A model generated the notes under the pieces. The model ran no database searches. It was not told the origin of the DNA and saw only the letters and a list, made by a program, of their open reading frames with translations. 50,525 bases of DNA from Streptococcus sp. 121. GTDB taxonomy: Bacteria; Bacillota; Bacilli; Lactobacillales; Streptococcaceae. The translations under genes were made by a program, and so were the position numbers. Positions 26,759 through 36,747 of the stretch are shown one piece after another. The stretch spans positions 1-50,525 of the forward strand of contig NZ_JAEMED010000011.1 in NCBI RefSeq assembly GCF_016458205.1, read 5' to 3'. How positions within the stretch are numbered: position 1 is the first letter of the stretch; each line of letters starts with the position of its first letter.

Positions 26759-28411
26759 GTGTACCAAGCCCTCTATCGTAAATATCGTAGCCAGACTTTC
26801 TCAGAAATGGTGGGACAACCTGTTGTCTCTCAAAGCTTACGGCAGGCAGTGGCAACAGGGAAAATCAGCCATGCCTATCTGTTTTCAGGTCCCAGAGGAA
26901 CGGGGAAAACCTCTGCTGCCAAGATTTTTGCCAAGGCCATGAATTGTCCCAATCAAACCGATGGGGAACCCTGTAACCATTGTGACATGTGTCAGGCAAT
27001 TACCCAGGGCAGCTTAGAGGATGTCATTGAAATTGACGCGGCCAGTAATAACGGGGTAGATGAGATTCGGGATATTCGAGACAAGTCTACCTATGCGGCT
27101 AGTCTAGCTCAATATAAGGTTTACATTATTGATGAGGTCCACATGCTGTCGACCGGAGCTTTTAATGCTCTCCTCAAGACCTTGGAAGAGCCCAGTCCTG
27201 GCTTGGTCTTTATCCTTGCGACGACAGAATTGCATAAAATCCCAGCGACTATCCTCTCTCGGGTTCAGCGTTTTGAATTCAAGGCCATCAAAGAAGCTGA
27301 TATCGTGGGACACCTTGATTGGATTCTCGATCAAGAAGGTATTGGCGCCGAACAAGGAGCCCTTAGCCTCATTGCGCGCCGAGCTGAGGGAGGCATGCGG
27401 GATGCCCTTTCATTATTGGATCAAGCCTTGAGTCTTCTGGATGGTTCGGTCTTGAGTTTAGACTTGGTTGAAGAAGTCACGGGCTCCGTCAGTCTCCGGG
27501 CTCTGGATTCTTATGTAGCAGCTCTCCGCTTCCAAAGCCTGGAAGAGGCTATGGATCATTTGAATACCATCCTTGATAGTGGGAAACAGCCAGCTCGCTT
27601 CCTCGATGACCTCTTAGCGTATCTGCGCGACCTTCTTTTAAGTCAATCAGGCCTTAGCTTTGCGGATCGCTCTCCCCTGTTTTTGGACAATCAAGAGTTG
27701 GAGCGCCCCCGCCTTTTGGATATGCTGGGGACCCTTCTCCAGGCAAACCAGACCTTGCGTCAGCTGAGCCAAGCTCGCTTAGCCCTGGAGATGATCACCG
27801 TTCAGTTGATTGACGGTCCAGCGGAAGAAAAGGAAGCCGGTCCCCAAGTGGCCCGGCTCCAAGCAGAGCTCGTGACCCTAAAAGAAGAAGTGATCCAGCT
27901 CAAAAGGATGGGAATCAGTCAATCTCAACCAGCAAAGGTTCCTCAAAGCGCGGCCCGCCCAGAAGCCAAGGTGAAAATTGATAAGACTCGCTTCACGAAA
28001 ATTCTGGAAGAGGCTGTCGAAAATCCAGTTTTGGCTCGTGCCAATCTGACCAAATTGCAAGAGGCCTGGGGAGAAATCATCGAACGTCTATCAGGGGCTG
28101 ACAAGGCCTTGTTAGAAGGTTCACAGCCTGTGGCAGCCAATGAACATCATGCCATCCTGGCCTTTGAATCAGCCTTCAATGCTGAACAGACCATGAAACG
28201 GGATAATCTCAATGTGACCTTCGGCAATATTCTCAGTCAGGCTGCTGGCTTCTCACCAGAAATTCTAGCGATTTCAATGGAAGATTGGCAGCAGCTCCGG
28301 CAGGATTTTGCAGCGAAGAACCGCCAACAAAAGCAAGAAGAGAAGGAAGAATCTCCAATTCCGGAACAATTTTCTTTTCTAGCGTCACAAGTTGTGATTA
28401 AAGATGATTAA
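26759..28411 (+). CDS. dnaX: DNA polymerase III subunits gamma/tau
   Basis: 550 residues from a GTG with GGGAGG 6 nt upstream. AAA+ clamp-loader domain: Walker A GPRGTGKTSA near residue 45, Cys4 zinc module (CPNQTDGEPCNHCDMCQ), Walker B YIIDEVHML, sensor SRVQRFEFK. Domains III-V (about 220-360) and a variable tau tail with helix and charged coil (to 550). Loads the beta clamp and couples polymerases to the helicase. I saw no strong frameshift signal for making a separate gamma. Repeat A6 overlaps its stop codon. Confidence 0.95.
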   Translation: MYQALYRKYRSQTFSEMVGQPVVSQSLRQAVATGKISHAYLFSGPRGTGKTSAAKIFAKAMNCPNQTDGEPCNHCDMCQAITQGSLEDVIEIDAASNNGVDEIRDIRDKSTYAASLAQYKVYIIDEVHMLSTGAFNALLKTLEEPSPGLVFILATTELHKIPATILSRVQRFEFKAIKEADIVGHLDWILDQEGIGAEQGALSLIARRAEGGMRDALSLLDQALSLLDGSVLSLDLVEEVTGSVSLRALDSYVAALRFQSLEEAMDHLNTILDSGKQPARFLDDLLAYLRDLLLSQSGLSFADRSPLFLDNQELERPRLLDMLGTLLQANQTLRQLSQARLALEMITVQLIDGPAEEKEAGPQVARLQAELVTLKEEVIQLKRMGISQSQPAKVPQSAARPEAKVKIDKTRFTKILEEAVENPVLARANLTKLQEAWGEIIERLSGADKALLEGSQPVAANEHHAILAFESAFNAEQTMKRDNLNVTFGNILSQAAGFSPEILAISMEDWQQLRQDFAAKNRQQKQEEKEESPIPEQFSFLASQVVIKDD

Positions 28412-28867
28412 TACTCGAAATAGTTTGAAATCTGAAATGAATATTAGACTTCCTGCAAAACAGTGACGGAACTTGAGATTCATCGGAGTTATCATTTGAA
28501 AAAAGACTGAGTCGCAAGATATACTCTTTTAGTTTATCTTTTATTACTGTGTTAGCTCGTCTTGCCGTACTTCAGTACTGTCTGCGACTCGCTGTCTTGT
28601 ACTAAAAGCAAACTAAAAGACTATATTTCAGTGTAGTTATGCGATATTTCCTGCTATGAAATTGGATCAAATACATTAGTTCCGCAAGAAGTCTATGAAT
28701 CCAAGAGTTGGATTCATATTTATAGGGAATAAAGCAAACATCGCTTGCCTTCAATCCGATGAAGATCGTCCAACAGGTCTGGGAGAGCTGTTGAATCTTA
28801 TCAATAAGGCAAGCAAGGTAGGCAATCAATTAGTTCTCAGTTAATAGAGTCTGAAAGAATAGGTATA
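28412..28867. repeat. Interspersed repeat, copy A6 (interrupted)
   Basis: Left end TACTCGAAATAGTTTGAAATC starts at the dnaX stop codon. The 107-bp element lies within it, and after that come TATGAATCCAA-gag-TTGGATTCATA (28694-28718), CAATCCGATGAAGATCG and an imperfect CAACAGGTCT...AGAGCTGTTG hairpin, ending near AGTCTGAAAGAATAGGTATA. No gene seen in 28412-29012. Confidence 0.55.
28519..28625 (+). repeat. 107-bp RUP-like element, copy 2
   Basis: Starts ATATACTCTTTTAGTTTATC and ends AGCAAACTAAAAGACTATA. Inverted relative to the copy at 3291-3397 and nearly identical. TA-flanked imperfect inverted ends, no coding capacity. Confidence 0.65.
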
Positions 28868-28878
28868 AAAATCAAGAT

Positions 28879-28938
28879 AGGCTGGGGCAAAGTCTCAACC
28901 TTTCTATTTTAGTTAGTGAAGTCACTTTGACGCAGTGG
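28879..28938 (+). repeat. Module C repeat, copy 2
   Basis: AGGCTGGGGCAAAGTCTCAA through TTGACGCAGTGG; reverse complement of 11316-11376 with a few substitutions. Confidence 0.6.
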
Positions 28939-29012
28939 AGCATAAATGAGAAAGAAAGCTCCGATGAGCTTGGTCAGGTCTCGGTTTTTGAAGAGTATGC
29001 ATGGAGGAGTCT

Positions 29013-32000
29013 ATGATCCAGTTAGATACACGATCGGTATATAGTTTTTTAGAAAGTAATCTGACCTTGAGCTCCTATGTAGTCAGAGCTAGGGATTTGG
29101 GTTACCAGAGTCTTGGTTTAATGGATCAGGACAATCTGTATGGGGTGTATGGCTTTTTAGAAATCGCTGAGCAAGCTGGTCTTCAAGCCTTAATAGGGAT
29201 GAGTCTGACGACACGTGTGGCCGAGCAAATGGTAGACTTGCGCCTACTGGCTCTTTCTACAAAGGGCTATCAGAATTTGCTCAAATTAGCGACTCAACGG
29301 AATCTAGGAAAAACAGCTTGGGAAGACTTGGTGGAGTATACCCAAGATCTTGCCATTATTCGTCCCTACCAGCCAGGTCAAGAGGACCTAGATCTTGGTC
29401 TTCCCTACTTTTTAGGTCTAGCTTTGGATAGTCCCCTCCCTGAAAGTGACCGCCCCTTGCTTCCACTTCCTAGCGTTCGGTATTTGGACTCTCAGGATTT
29501 GGAAGTTTTGCAGGTTATGGAGGCTATCAAGGCCAATCAAACATTGGTGGGAACCCCAGTTCCTTATCGCGGTCAAGGGTTGCTTCCAGCTCGCGAAGTT
29601 CAAGAAGCCTTCCAAACACGTTTTCCTGGTGCCTGGGAGAATCTAGAGCAGCTGGTTGATGGAATCCACTATGATTTGGATCGGAGTCTGAAATTGCCTC
29701 GCTTTAATCCCCAAAGACCTGCTGTGGAGGAATTGCGAGAGCGAGCGATGGCAGGTTTAGAAGCTAAGGGATTAGTGGAAACAGCCTATTTACAACGCTT
29801 GGATGAGGAATTAGCCGTTATCCATGAAATGGGCTTTGACGATTATTTCTTGATCGTCTGGGATCTGTTGGCTTTTGGCCGACGGCAAGGCTATTACATG
29901 GGGATGGGGCGTGGATCCGCAGTAGGAAGTTTAGTTGCCTATGCCTTGGACATCACGGGAATTGATCCGGTTGCCAAAAACTTGATCTTCGAGCGTTTTT
30001 TGAACCGAGAACGTTTCAGTATGCCGGATATTGATATTGATATCCCCGATATTCACCGGCCGGATTTTCTTCGCTATGTGCGGGATCGATACGGAAGCAT
30101 GCACGCGGCACAGATTGTGACCTATTCTACCTTCGGAGCCAAGCAGGCTTTACGGGATGTTTTGAAACGGATTGGTGTGCCAGAATTTGAGATTTCGGGC
30201 CTGACCAAGCAAATTCGTTTTGGAGAAAGTTTGCGCCAGGTGTCAGAACGGAGTCTGTCTTTCCGTAGACAATTTCAGGAACGGCCAGAGTTGGGCCGAG
30301 CGCTGCAACTGGCTATGCGACTAGAAGGCTTACCTCGGCAGACTTCGGTTCACGCGGCTGGGGTGGTGATGAGTGACGCAGATTTAACGGACTTTATCCC
30401 CCTAAAATTTGCGGAGGATATCTACATTACCCAGTATGATGCGGGAGCCATTGAGGATAATGGCTTGCTCAAGATGGATTTCTTGGGTCTACGAAATCTT
30501 ACTTATGTCGAACGCATGCGGGATTTACTACTCAAGCTAGAGGGAATTGCATTAGAGCCAGCTCAGATTCCACTGGAGGATCCGGAAACCCTCAACTTGT
30601 TTGCGGCTGGGCGTACCAAGGGGATTTTCCAGTTTGAACAACCAGGTGCGATAAATCTTTTACGCCGGGTGCAACCTCAATCCTTTGAAGAAGTGGTTGC
30701 GACCACCAGCCTGAACCGACCGGGTGCCAGTGATTATATTGATAATTTTGTGGCTCGGAAACATGGTCGGGAAGCGGTGGCCTCGGTGGATCCAGCAGTG
30801 GCGGATATTCTAGCCCCGACCTACGGTATTATGCTTTACCAGGAACAGGTGATGCAGGTGGCCCAACGCTTTGCGGGTTTTAGTCTCGGGAAAGCCGATT
30901 TGTTGCGGCGCGCCATGGGGAAAAAGAAACCGGAAGAAATGCACGCCATGGAGGCTGATTTTGTTGAAGGCGCCCTGCAGCAAGGCTATGACCGGGAGCG
31001 GGCCAAAGCTCTATTTGCGGTCATGGAGAAGTTTGCCGGTTATGGCTTTAACCGCAGTCACGCCTATGCTTACTCCGCCCTGGCCTTTCAGTTGGCCTAT
31101 TTTAAAACCCATTATCCCCATATCTTTTTCCAGGTTCTTTTAAGTTCTGGCAACCAAACCTATCTGGAGGATGCTTTGGATGCTGGCTTCCAGATGCAGC
31201 CCTTAACCATCAATAGCATTTCACGCCGAGATCGGTTCCAGCATGGAGCTATTTACTTGGGGTTGGACCGCATCAAGGGTCTTCCAAGAGATTTCCAGAA
31301 TTGGATTTTGGAGCAACAACCTTTTGCCGATTTGGAGGACTTTTTTCTCCGTCTACCCTACAATTACCAGAAAATCGATTTTCTAAAGCCTTTGATTCAG
31401 ATTGGCCTTTTTGATCAGATGGCTCCCAACCGGGCCACCCTCTTGACCAACCTGGATCGCCTCCTTTTCTTCTACCAAGAGTTGGGTAGCCTTTTTGCAG
31501 ATTCTAGCTATTCTTGGGAGGAAGTTGCTGATTTTTCTTCTTTAGAAAAATATCGAATGGAAGTGGAATTGTTAGGCGTGGGTCTGAGCCCTCATCCCTT
31601 AAAGGACTATCTTCAGGAAGCGGGGGCCGGGATAGATCGCATCGCCGACCTGCAAGTTGGGCGTACGGTAGAAATTCTGGCGGAGGTTTTGAATATCAGG
31701 GTTATTCGCACCAAAAAAGGCGAGCAGATGGCCTTTGTCCAAGTCACCGATACCCGCAATAAAATAGAAGTCATTGTCTTCCCAGAGGCTTTTCGAAAAT
31801 TCAAGGACCTCTTACAAGAAGGAAACTTGCTAAGGATTCGCGGGAAAGTGCAGGATAAGGATGGACGGAAGCAGATTCTCCTAAATCAGGCTGAAATACT
31901 GACCAAGGAGCAATTCTGGATCCTACTCCAAGATCATGAGCTGGATAAAGAAGTTGCCCAAATTTTGAAGGGACACCCAGGTTCCATACCGGTTATTTTA

Positions 32001-32117
32001 CGTTATCAGCAAGGGAAGGAAACCTTGCAATTGGAAGGAGGCGTTTCCAAATCAGATCAACTGGTAAATGCCCTCGCTCCCTATGCTCTGAAAACGGTTT
32101 TTCTAGAAAAACGCTAG
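29013..32117 (+). CDS. dnaE: DNA polymerase III subunit alpha, DnaE type
   Basis: 1034 residues from the ATG at 29013, with GGAGG 5 nt upstream. N-terminal PHP-like domain (about 1-200) with most usual metal-binding histidines missing, so probably inactive. Polymerase core with MGMGRGSAVGSLVAYAL, the catalytic PDIDIDIPD motif near residues 338-346, and GYGFNRSHAYAYSALAFQLAYFKTHYP cut into its parts near 675. HhH region, OB-fold (about 885-960) and a short tail. In Gram-positives DnaE extends primers on the lagging strand before PolC takes over and takes part in repair synthesis. Upstream lies a 600-bp repeat-filled gap. Confidence 0.93.
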   Translation: MIQLDTRSVYSFLESNLTLSSYVVRARDLGYQSLGLMDQDNLYGVYGFLEIAEQAGLQALIGMSLTTRVAEQMVDLRLLALSTKGYQNLLKLATQRNLGKTAWEDLVEYTQDLAIIRPYQPGQEDLDLGLPYFLGLALDSPLPESDRPLLPLPSVRYLDSQDLEVLQVMEAIKANQTLVGTPVPYRGQGLLPAREVQEAFQTRFPGAWENLEQLVDGIHYDLDRSLKLPRFNPQRPAVEELRERAMAGLEAKGLVETAYLQRLDEELAVIHEMGFDDYFLIVWDLLAFGRRQGYYMGMGRGSAVGSLVAYALDITGIDPVAKNLIFERFLNRERFSMPDIDIDIPDIHRPDFLRYVRDRYGSMHAAQIVTYSTFGAKQALRDVLKRIGVPEFEISGLTKQIRFGESLRQVSERSLSFRRQFQERPELGRALQLAMRLEGLPRQTSVHAAGVVMSDADLTDFIPLKFAEDIYITQYDAGAIEDNGLLKMDFLGLRNLTYVERMRDLLLKLEGIALEPAQIPLEDPETLNLFAAGRTKGIFQFEQPGAINLLRRVQPQSFEEVVATTSLNRPGASDYIDNFVARKHGREAVASVDPAVADILAPTYGIMLYQEQVMQVAQRFAGFSLGKADLLRRAMGKKKPEEMHAMEADFVEGALQQGYDRERAKALFAVMEKFAGYGFNRSHAYAYSALAFQLAYFKTHYPHIFFQVLLSSGNQTYLEDALDAGFQMQPLTINSISRRDRFQHGAIYLGLDRIKGLPRDFQNWILEQQPFADLEDFFLRLPYNYQKIDFLKPLIQIGLFDQMAPNRATLLTNLDRLLFFYQELGSLFADSSYSWEEVADFSSLEKYRMEVELLGVGLSPHPLKDYLQEAGAGIDRIADLQVGRTVEILAEVLNIRVIRTKKGEQMAFVQVTDTRNKIEVIVFPEAFRKFKDLLQEGNLLRIRGKVQDKDGRKQILLNQAEILTKEQFWILLQDHELDKEVAQILKGHPGSIPVILRYQQGKETLQLEGGVSKSDQLVNALAPYALKTVFLEKR

Positions 32118-32125
32118 AATTTTAA

Positions 32126-33205
<1,080 letters not shown>

Positions 33206-33245
33206 GATAATAGCTTTATAAAATAAAAAGGAGTTCACAGATAAA

Positions 33246-34748
33246 ATGAACAAACGTGTTAAAATTGTTGCAACCTTAGGACCAGCGGTTGAAATCCGTG
33301 GTGGAAAACGTTTTGGTGAAGATGGCTACTGGGGTGAAAAACTTGATGTTGAAGCATCTGCACAAAACATTGCGAAATTGATCGAAGCTGGAGCAAACAC
33401 TTTCCGTTTCAACTTCTCACATGGTGACCACCAAGAGCAAGGTGAGCGTATGGCAACTGTTAAACGTGCCGAAGAAATCGCTGGCCAACGTGTTGGTTTC
33501 CTTTTGGATACAAAAGGTCCTGAAATCCGTACTGAATTGTTCGAAGGCGATGCCAAAGAATATTCATACGTAACAGGTGAAAAAATCCGTGTTGCAACAA
33601 AACAAGGAATCCAATCTACTCGTGAAGTGATTGCCTTGAACGTTGCTGGTGGTTTGGACATTTACGATGACGTTGAAGTTGGTCGCCAAGTCTTGGTTGA
33701 CGATGGTAAATTGGGACTTCGCGTTGTTGGTAAAGATGACGCTACTCGTGAATTCGAAGTTGAAGTTGAAAACGATGGTATCATCGCTAAACAAAAAGGT
33801 GTAAACATCCCTAACACCAAGATTCCTTTCCCTGCCCTAGCAGACCGTGATAACGCAGACATCCGTTTTGGTCTTGAACAAGGAATCAACTTCATCGCTA
33901 TTTCTTTCGTTCGTACAGCTAAAGACGTGAACGAAGTTCGCGCAATCTGTGAAGAAACTGGAAACAGCCATGTGAAGTTGTTTGCTAAAATCGAAAACCA
34001 ACAAGGTATCGATAACCTTGATGAAATCATCGAAGCAGCAGACGGTATCATGATTGCACGTGGTGACATGGGTATCGAAGTACCATTCGAAATGGTTCCA
34101 GTTTATCAAAAAATGATCATCACTAAAGTGAACGCTGCTGGTAAAGTGGTTATCACTGCTACAAACATGTTGGAAACCATGACTGAAAAACCACGTGCAA
34201 CTCGTTCAGAAGTATCTGACGTCTTCAACGCGGTTATCGATGGTACTGACGCAACAATGCTTTCAGGTGAGTCTGCAAACGGTAAATACCCACTTGAGTC
34301 TGTAACAGCTATGGCAACAATTGATAAAAACGCTCAAACTCTCTTGAACGAGTATGGTCGTTTGTCAACTGTAAACTTCAGCCGTACTTCTAAGACTGAA
34401 GTTGTGGCTTCAGCCGTTAAAGATGCAACCAACTCAATGGACATCAAATTGGTTGTTGCTCTTACTGAATCAGGTAACACAGCTCGTTTGATTTCTAAAT
34501 ACCGTCCAGATGCTGACATCTTGGCTGTTACTTTTGATGAGTTGACACAACGTTCCTTGACTTTGAACTGGGGTGTTATCCCAGTGGTTACTGAAAAACC
34601 AGCTTCTACAGACGATATGTTTGAAATTGCTGAAAAAGTTGCCCTTTCAACAGGTCTTGTTGAATCAGGCGACAACATCATCATCGTTGCAGGTGTTCCA
34701 GTCGGAACAGGTGGAACTAACACCATGCGTATCCGCACTGTACGTTAA
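33246..34748 (+). CDS. pyk: Pyruvate kinase
   Basis: 500 residues. VKIVATLGPA near the N-terminus, FRFNFSHG, DTKGPEIRTELF, and the active-site DGIMIARGDMGIEVPFE near 275-290, followed by the regulatory C-domain ending NTMRIRTVR. Converts phosphoenolpyruvate and ADP to pyruvate and ATP. Same high-expression codon bias as pfkA. AAGGAG upstream. The prophage integrase gene ends 89 bp downstream, so this locus appears to be the integration site. Confidence 0.97.
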   Translation: MNKRVKIVATLGPAVEIRGGKRFGEDGYWGEKLDVEASAQNIAKLIEAGANTFRFNFSHGDHQEQGERMATVKRAEEIAGQRVGFLLDTKGPEIRTELFEGDAKEYSYVTGEKIRVATKQGIQSTREVIALNVAGGLDIYDDVEVGRQVLVDDGKLGLRVVGKDDATREFEVEVENDGIIAKQKGVNIPNTKIPFPALADRDNADIRFGLEQGINFIAISFVRTAKDVNEVRAICEETGNSHVKLFAKIENQQGIDNLDEIIEAADGIMIARGDMGIEVPFEMVPVYQKMIITKVNAAGKVVITATNMLETMTEKPRATRSEVSDVFNAVIDGTDATMLSGESANGKYPLESVTAMATIDKNAQTLLNEYGRLSTVNFSRTSKTEVVASAVKDATNSMDIKLVVALTESGNTARLISKYRPDADILAVTFDELTQRSLTLNWGVIPVVTEKPASTDDMFEIAEKVALSTGLVESGDNIIIVAGVPVGTGGTNTMRIRTVR

Positions 34749-34757
34749 TTTATAATT

Positions 34758-34803
34758 AAAAACCCTTTAGGAACAGGCTTTCGGGCTTATCCTAAAGGGT
34801 TTT
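34758..34803 (+). terminator. Terminator of pfkA-pyk
   Basis: AAAACCCTTTAGGA (to 34772) pairs with TCCTAAAGGGTTTT (34790-34803), with a smaller GGCTTTCGGGCTT structure in the loop. Stable stem ending in TTTT; AAAAA on the other side lets it stop leftward integrase transcripts too. Confidence 0.8.
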
Positions 34804-34814
34804 GTTATACCCGA

Positions 34815-34833
34815 GGGGCAAATAGGGGGCAAA
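34815..34833. promoter_or_regulatory. Candidate integrase arm-type sites near attL
   Basis: Two direct copies of GGGGCAAA (34815-34822 and 34826-34833) 11 bp apart, between the pyk terminator and the integrase stop codon. Short direct repeats like this flank the core site in many streptococcal phages. The core itself cannot be marked without the right end. Confidence 0.35.
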
Positions 34834-34837
34834 ACTT

Positions 34838-35995
34838 TTATGAGTGAATCCTATCCAAAGCGATTTTATCCAGTACATCAGCTATGTCGTTTTTCATACC
34901 TTGGGTTACGTGAGTATATATTTCACTGGTTGTTTTTGAATCTCTGTGTCCTACTCTAGCCATTATTGCTTTTACGGGGATTCTTTTTTCGGCTAACATA
35001 CTAATTAAGGTGTGTCGAAATATATGAGAACTTAGTTGTTTAGGAATGGGTGGATTTAATTTTTTATTTGCGTTTTTTAAGCTAGAATTAAACGAATTGC
35101 GTTGAATTGGGTAACCTCTATTGTTCAAAAAAATAAAATCAGTTTTTGGCCAGTTAGGGTTGGTGGATGCCTCTAAACGGTTTAACTTTATTATTTTATC
35201 TAGAATCTGAATTTCTCTTTCACTCAAAAACACAGTTCTGTAGCTTGAATTTGTTTTTGTCATTTCTTTTTCTGCATCTTTGATCATACTATCCAAAGTA
35301 CCGTGTATGTGGATTTCTCGTTTTTCTTTGTCGTAATTACCCATCTGCAGTGCAACAGCTTCTCCGATTCGGCATCCGTTTAAAGACATGAATTCAGCAA
35401 GCAAGCCTGCTCTATATGTATTTTTGTTGCTATATAATTTTTGAAGAAGCAGTTCTAGTTCTACAGGTTCGAGAAATTTTTCTGTCACAGGTTTTATTTC
35501 GCCAATTTTCGTTGATTTTCTAGGTAGTTCAATCCCTTTCGAGGGATTGCTTGAAATCATTTTCAACTCCTCAGCATGGTCAAAAACTCCGTTTAATACT
35601 GCTTTGATGTGAACAAGTTGAGCTTTTGTATAACCACTATTAACTAGAAATTTTTTGACATATGCTTTGTCAATGTTCCGGATTGGGGTTTCAGGAGCAA
35701 AATTTTCTAAAAGTCGTCGATAAGCAGGAGTTCTAGCAGTTACACTAGCTCTCCTTACTTGAGTTCGATATATTTCCCACCATTCCTCTAAAACAGAATT
35801 AAATGTTCTATCTGTAGATTTCAATTTATCTAGTGCTTGAAAAATCTTATCATCTAATAATTTTTGAGCCTCCTTCTTAGCCCGATTTGATCCCGAATCC
35901 AAAGTTATAGATACTCTTTTCCATTTTTCTGTATAGGGATCTTTGTATCTTTCGAAGTATTTATATTTACCATTTGATAGCTTTTCAATCCACAT
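34838..35995 (-). CDS. int: Prophage tyrosine integrase
   Basis: 385 residues. N-terminal arm-binding domain (about 1-50, with YKYFERYKDPYTEKWKRVSI), core-binding SAM-like domain (about 60-160), catalytic domain with Arg in NGCRIGEAVAL near 210, HIFRHTLISMLAE (His-x-x-Arg) near 325, GHRDSKTTSEIYTH with the second His and the nucleophile Tyr near 360. Catalyses site-specific integration and, with an excisionase, excision. GAGG precedes the ATG. Placed at the very edge of the prophage and transcribed outward toward pyk, the standard arrangement. Confidence 0.93.
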   Translation of the reverse strand: MWIEKLSNGKYKYFERYKDPYTEKWKRVSITLDSGSNRAKKEAQKLLDDKIFQALDKLKSTDRTFNSVLEEWWEIYRTQVRRASVTARTPAYRRLLENFAPETPIRNIDKAYVKKFLVNSGYTKAQLVHIKAVLNGVFDHAEELKMISSNPSKGIELPRKSTKIGEIKPVTEKFLEPVELELLLQKLYSNKNTYRAGLLAEFMSLNGCRIGEAVALQMGNYDKEKREIHIHGTLDSMIKDAEKEMTKTNSSYRTVFLSEREIQILDKIIKLNRLEASTNPNWPKTDFIFLNNRGYPIQRNSFNSSLKNANKKLNPPIPKQLSSHIFRHTLISMLAEKRIPVKAIMARVGHRDSKTTSEIYTHVTQGMKNDIADVLDKIALDRIHS

Positions 35996-36029
35996 TGTTT
36001 CTTACCTCACTTTTTGATAAAATGGGTAT

Positions 36030-36118
36030 AGTAAAATGACCGGAAAAACCGGAGTTTTACTATACTAGGTCGTTCCCGTACACAATGCTTGGCTAGGCGC
36101 GTGTGCGGGAGTTTTTTT
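36030..36118 (+). ncRNA. Candidate structured small RNA divergent from int
   Basis: A plus-strand promoter is possible: TTGTTT (35995-36000), 17 bp, TAAAAT (36018-36023). The predicted transcript of about 89 nt folds into hairpin 1 (GTATAGTAAAA, 36026-36036, with TTTTACTATAC, 36055-36065, enclosing CCGGaaaaaCCGG) and hairpin 2 (CCCGTACAC, 36075-36083, with GTGTGCGGG, 36101-36109), followed by seven T. No open frame with a ribosome-binding site. Its end touches the stop codon of the convergent gene at 36120. Confidence 0.45.
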
Positions 36119-36119
36119 G

Positions 36120-36737
36120 TTATCTATTTTCTGATGACCATGTTGCGTCAGCAAAACTTATTTGATACGGCCCTTGTGCTTTCGCACCAAAAACAAGCTC
36201 TGTCGTGTAAGTTTGGCCAGCGTTTATGTAATCAGGGAAATCGTTGCTGTAGTTAGAAAGGTCAAAATTAGCTGATTGATTTGCACCATCTAGCACGGAA
36301 AAACGTAACGGACTCCAATCATACTGTTCGCTTCCATTGTTTTTGATAGTAATTTTGAAAACAACTGGGATTCCACCTTTTTCAGATTCATCTAAAACTC
36401 TATTAGAATCGAGAGTCATATCATCAATAGTTACATCTATATCTTTAGTGAAAGAAACGGTATCCCCAATCTTATAAAACGAAGAAGTCGAACTACTGGA
36501 TGATGAAGAGTTGGAACTAGAAGGAGTAGACGGTAAGCTAGAATCGGAAACCTCACTTGAAGTCCCAGAATAAAAATATCCAGTTTCATAATCAAATCTC
36601 ATCCCCTGAGATTCAACCGCCTTCTCAAACATATCAACTTTAATTGCCAAATCCGCAGTTGTCGCTGTCAGTAAAATTGTAGTTCCACCTAGAATCACTG
36701 TAGACCAGAACAATGGCATTTTTAAGTATTTTTTCAT
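36120..36737 (-). CDS. Membrane-anchored DUF4352-like protein (possible superinfection exclusion)
   Basis: 205 residues. N-terminal hydrophobic segment (about 8-27) without a lipobox cysteine, a Ser/Pro/Thr-rich linker (about 58-88), then an extracellular immunoglobulin-like domain (about 90-203) with the DUF4352-type pattern DVTIDDMTLDSN...VFKITIKNNGSEQYDW. Located between repressor and integrase, in the lysogeny block, 10 bp after the repressor gene, so it would be expressed in the lysogen. Streptococcal temperate phages often carry exclusion proteins of this topology at this position (for example the lipoprotein Ltp); the role here is inferred from place and topology only. Confidence 0.6.
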   Translation of the reverse strand: MKKYLKMPLFWSTVILGGTTILLTATTADLAIKVDMFEKAVESQGMRFDYETGYFYSGTSSEVSDSSLPSTPSSSNSSSSSSSTSSFYKIGDTVSFTKDIDVTIDDMTLDSNRVLDESEKGGIPVVFKITIKNNGSEQYDWSPLRFSVLDGANQSANFDLSNYSNDFPDYINAGQTYTTELVFGAKAQGPYQISFADATWSSENR

Positions 36738-36747
36738 AATAACCTCC

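Noticed and set aside
26759..28411. Programmed frameshift making a separate gamma subunit
   Set aside because: No A-rich slippery heptamer with a downstream stem was found in the middle of dnaX.
28602..28829. Minus-strand frame of about 75 codons in the dnaX-dnaE gap
   Set aside because: It lies wholly within interspersed repeats, has no ribosome-binding site and no protein-like pattern.
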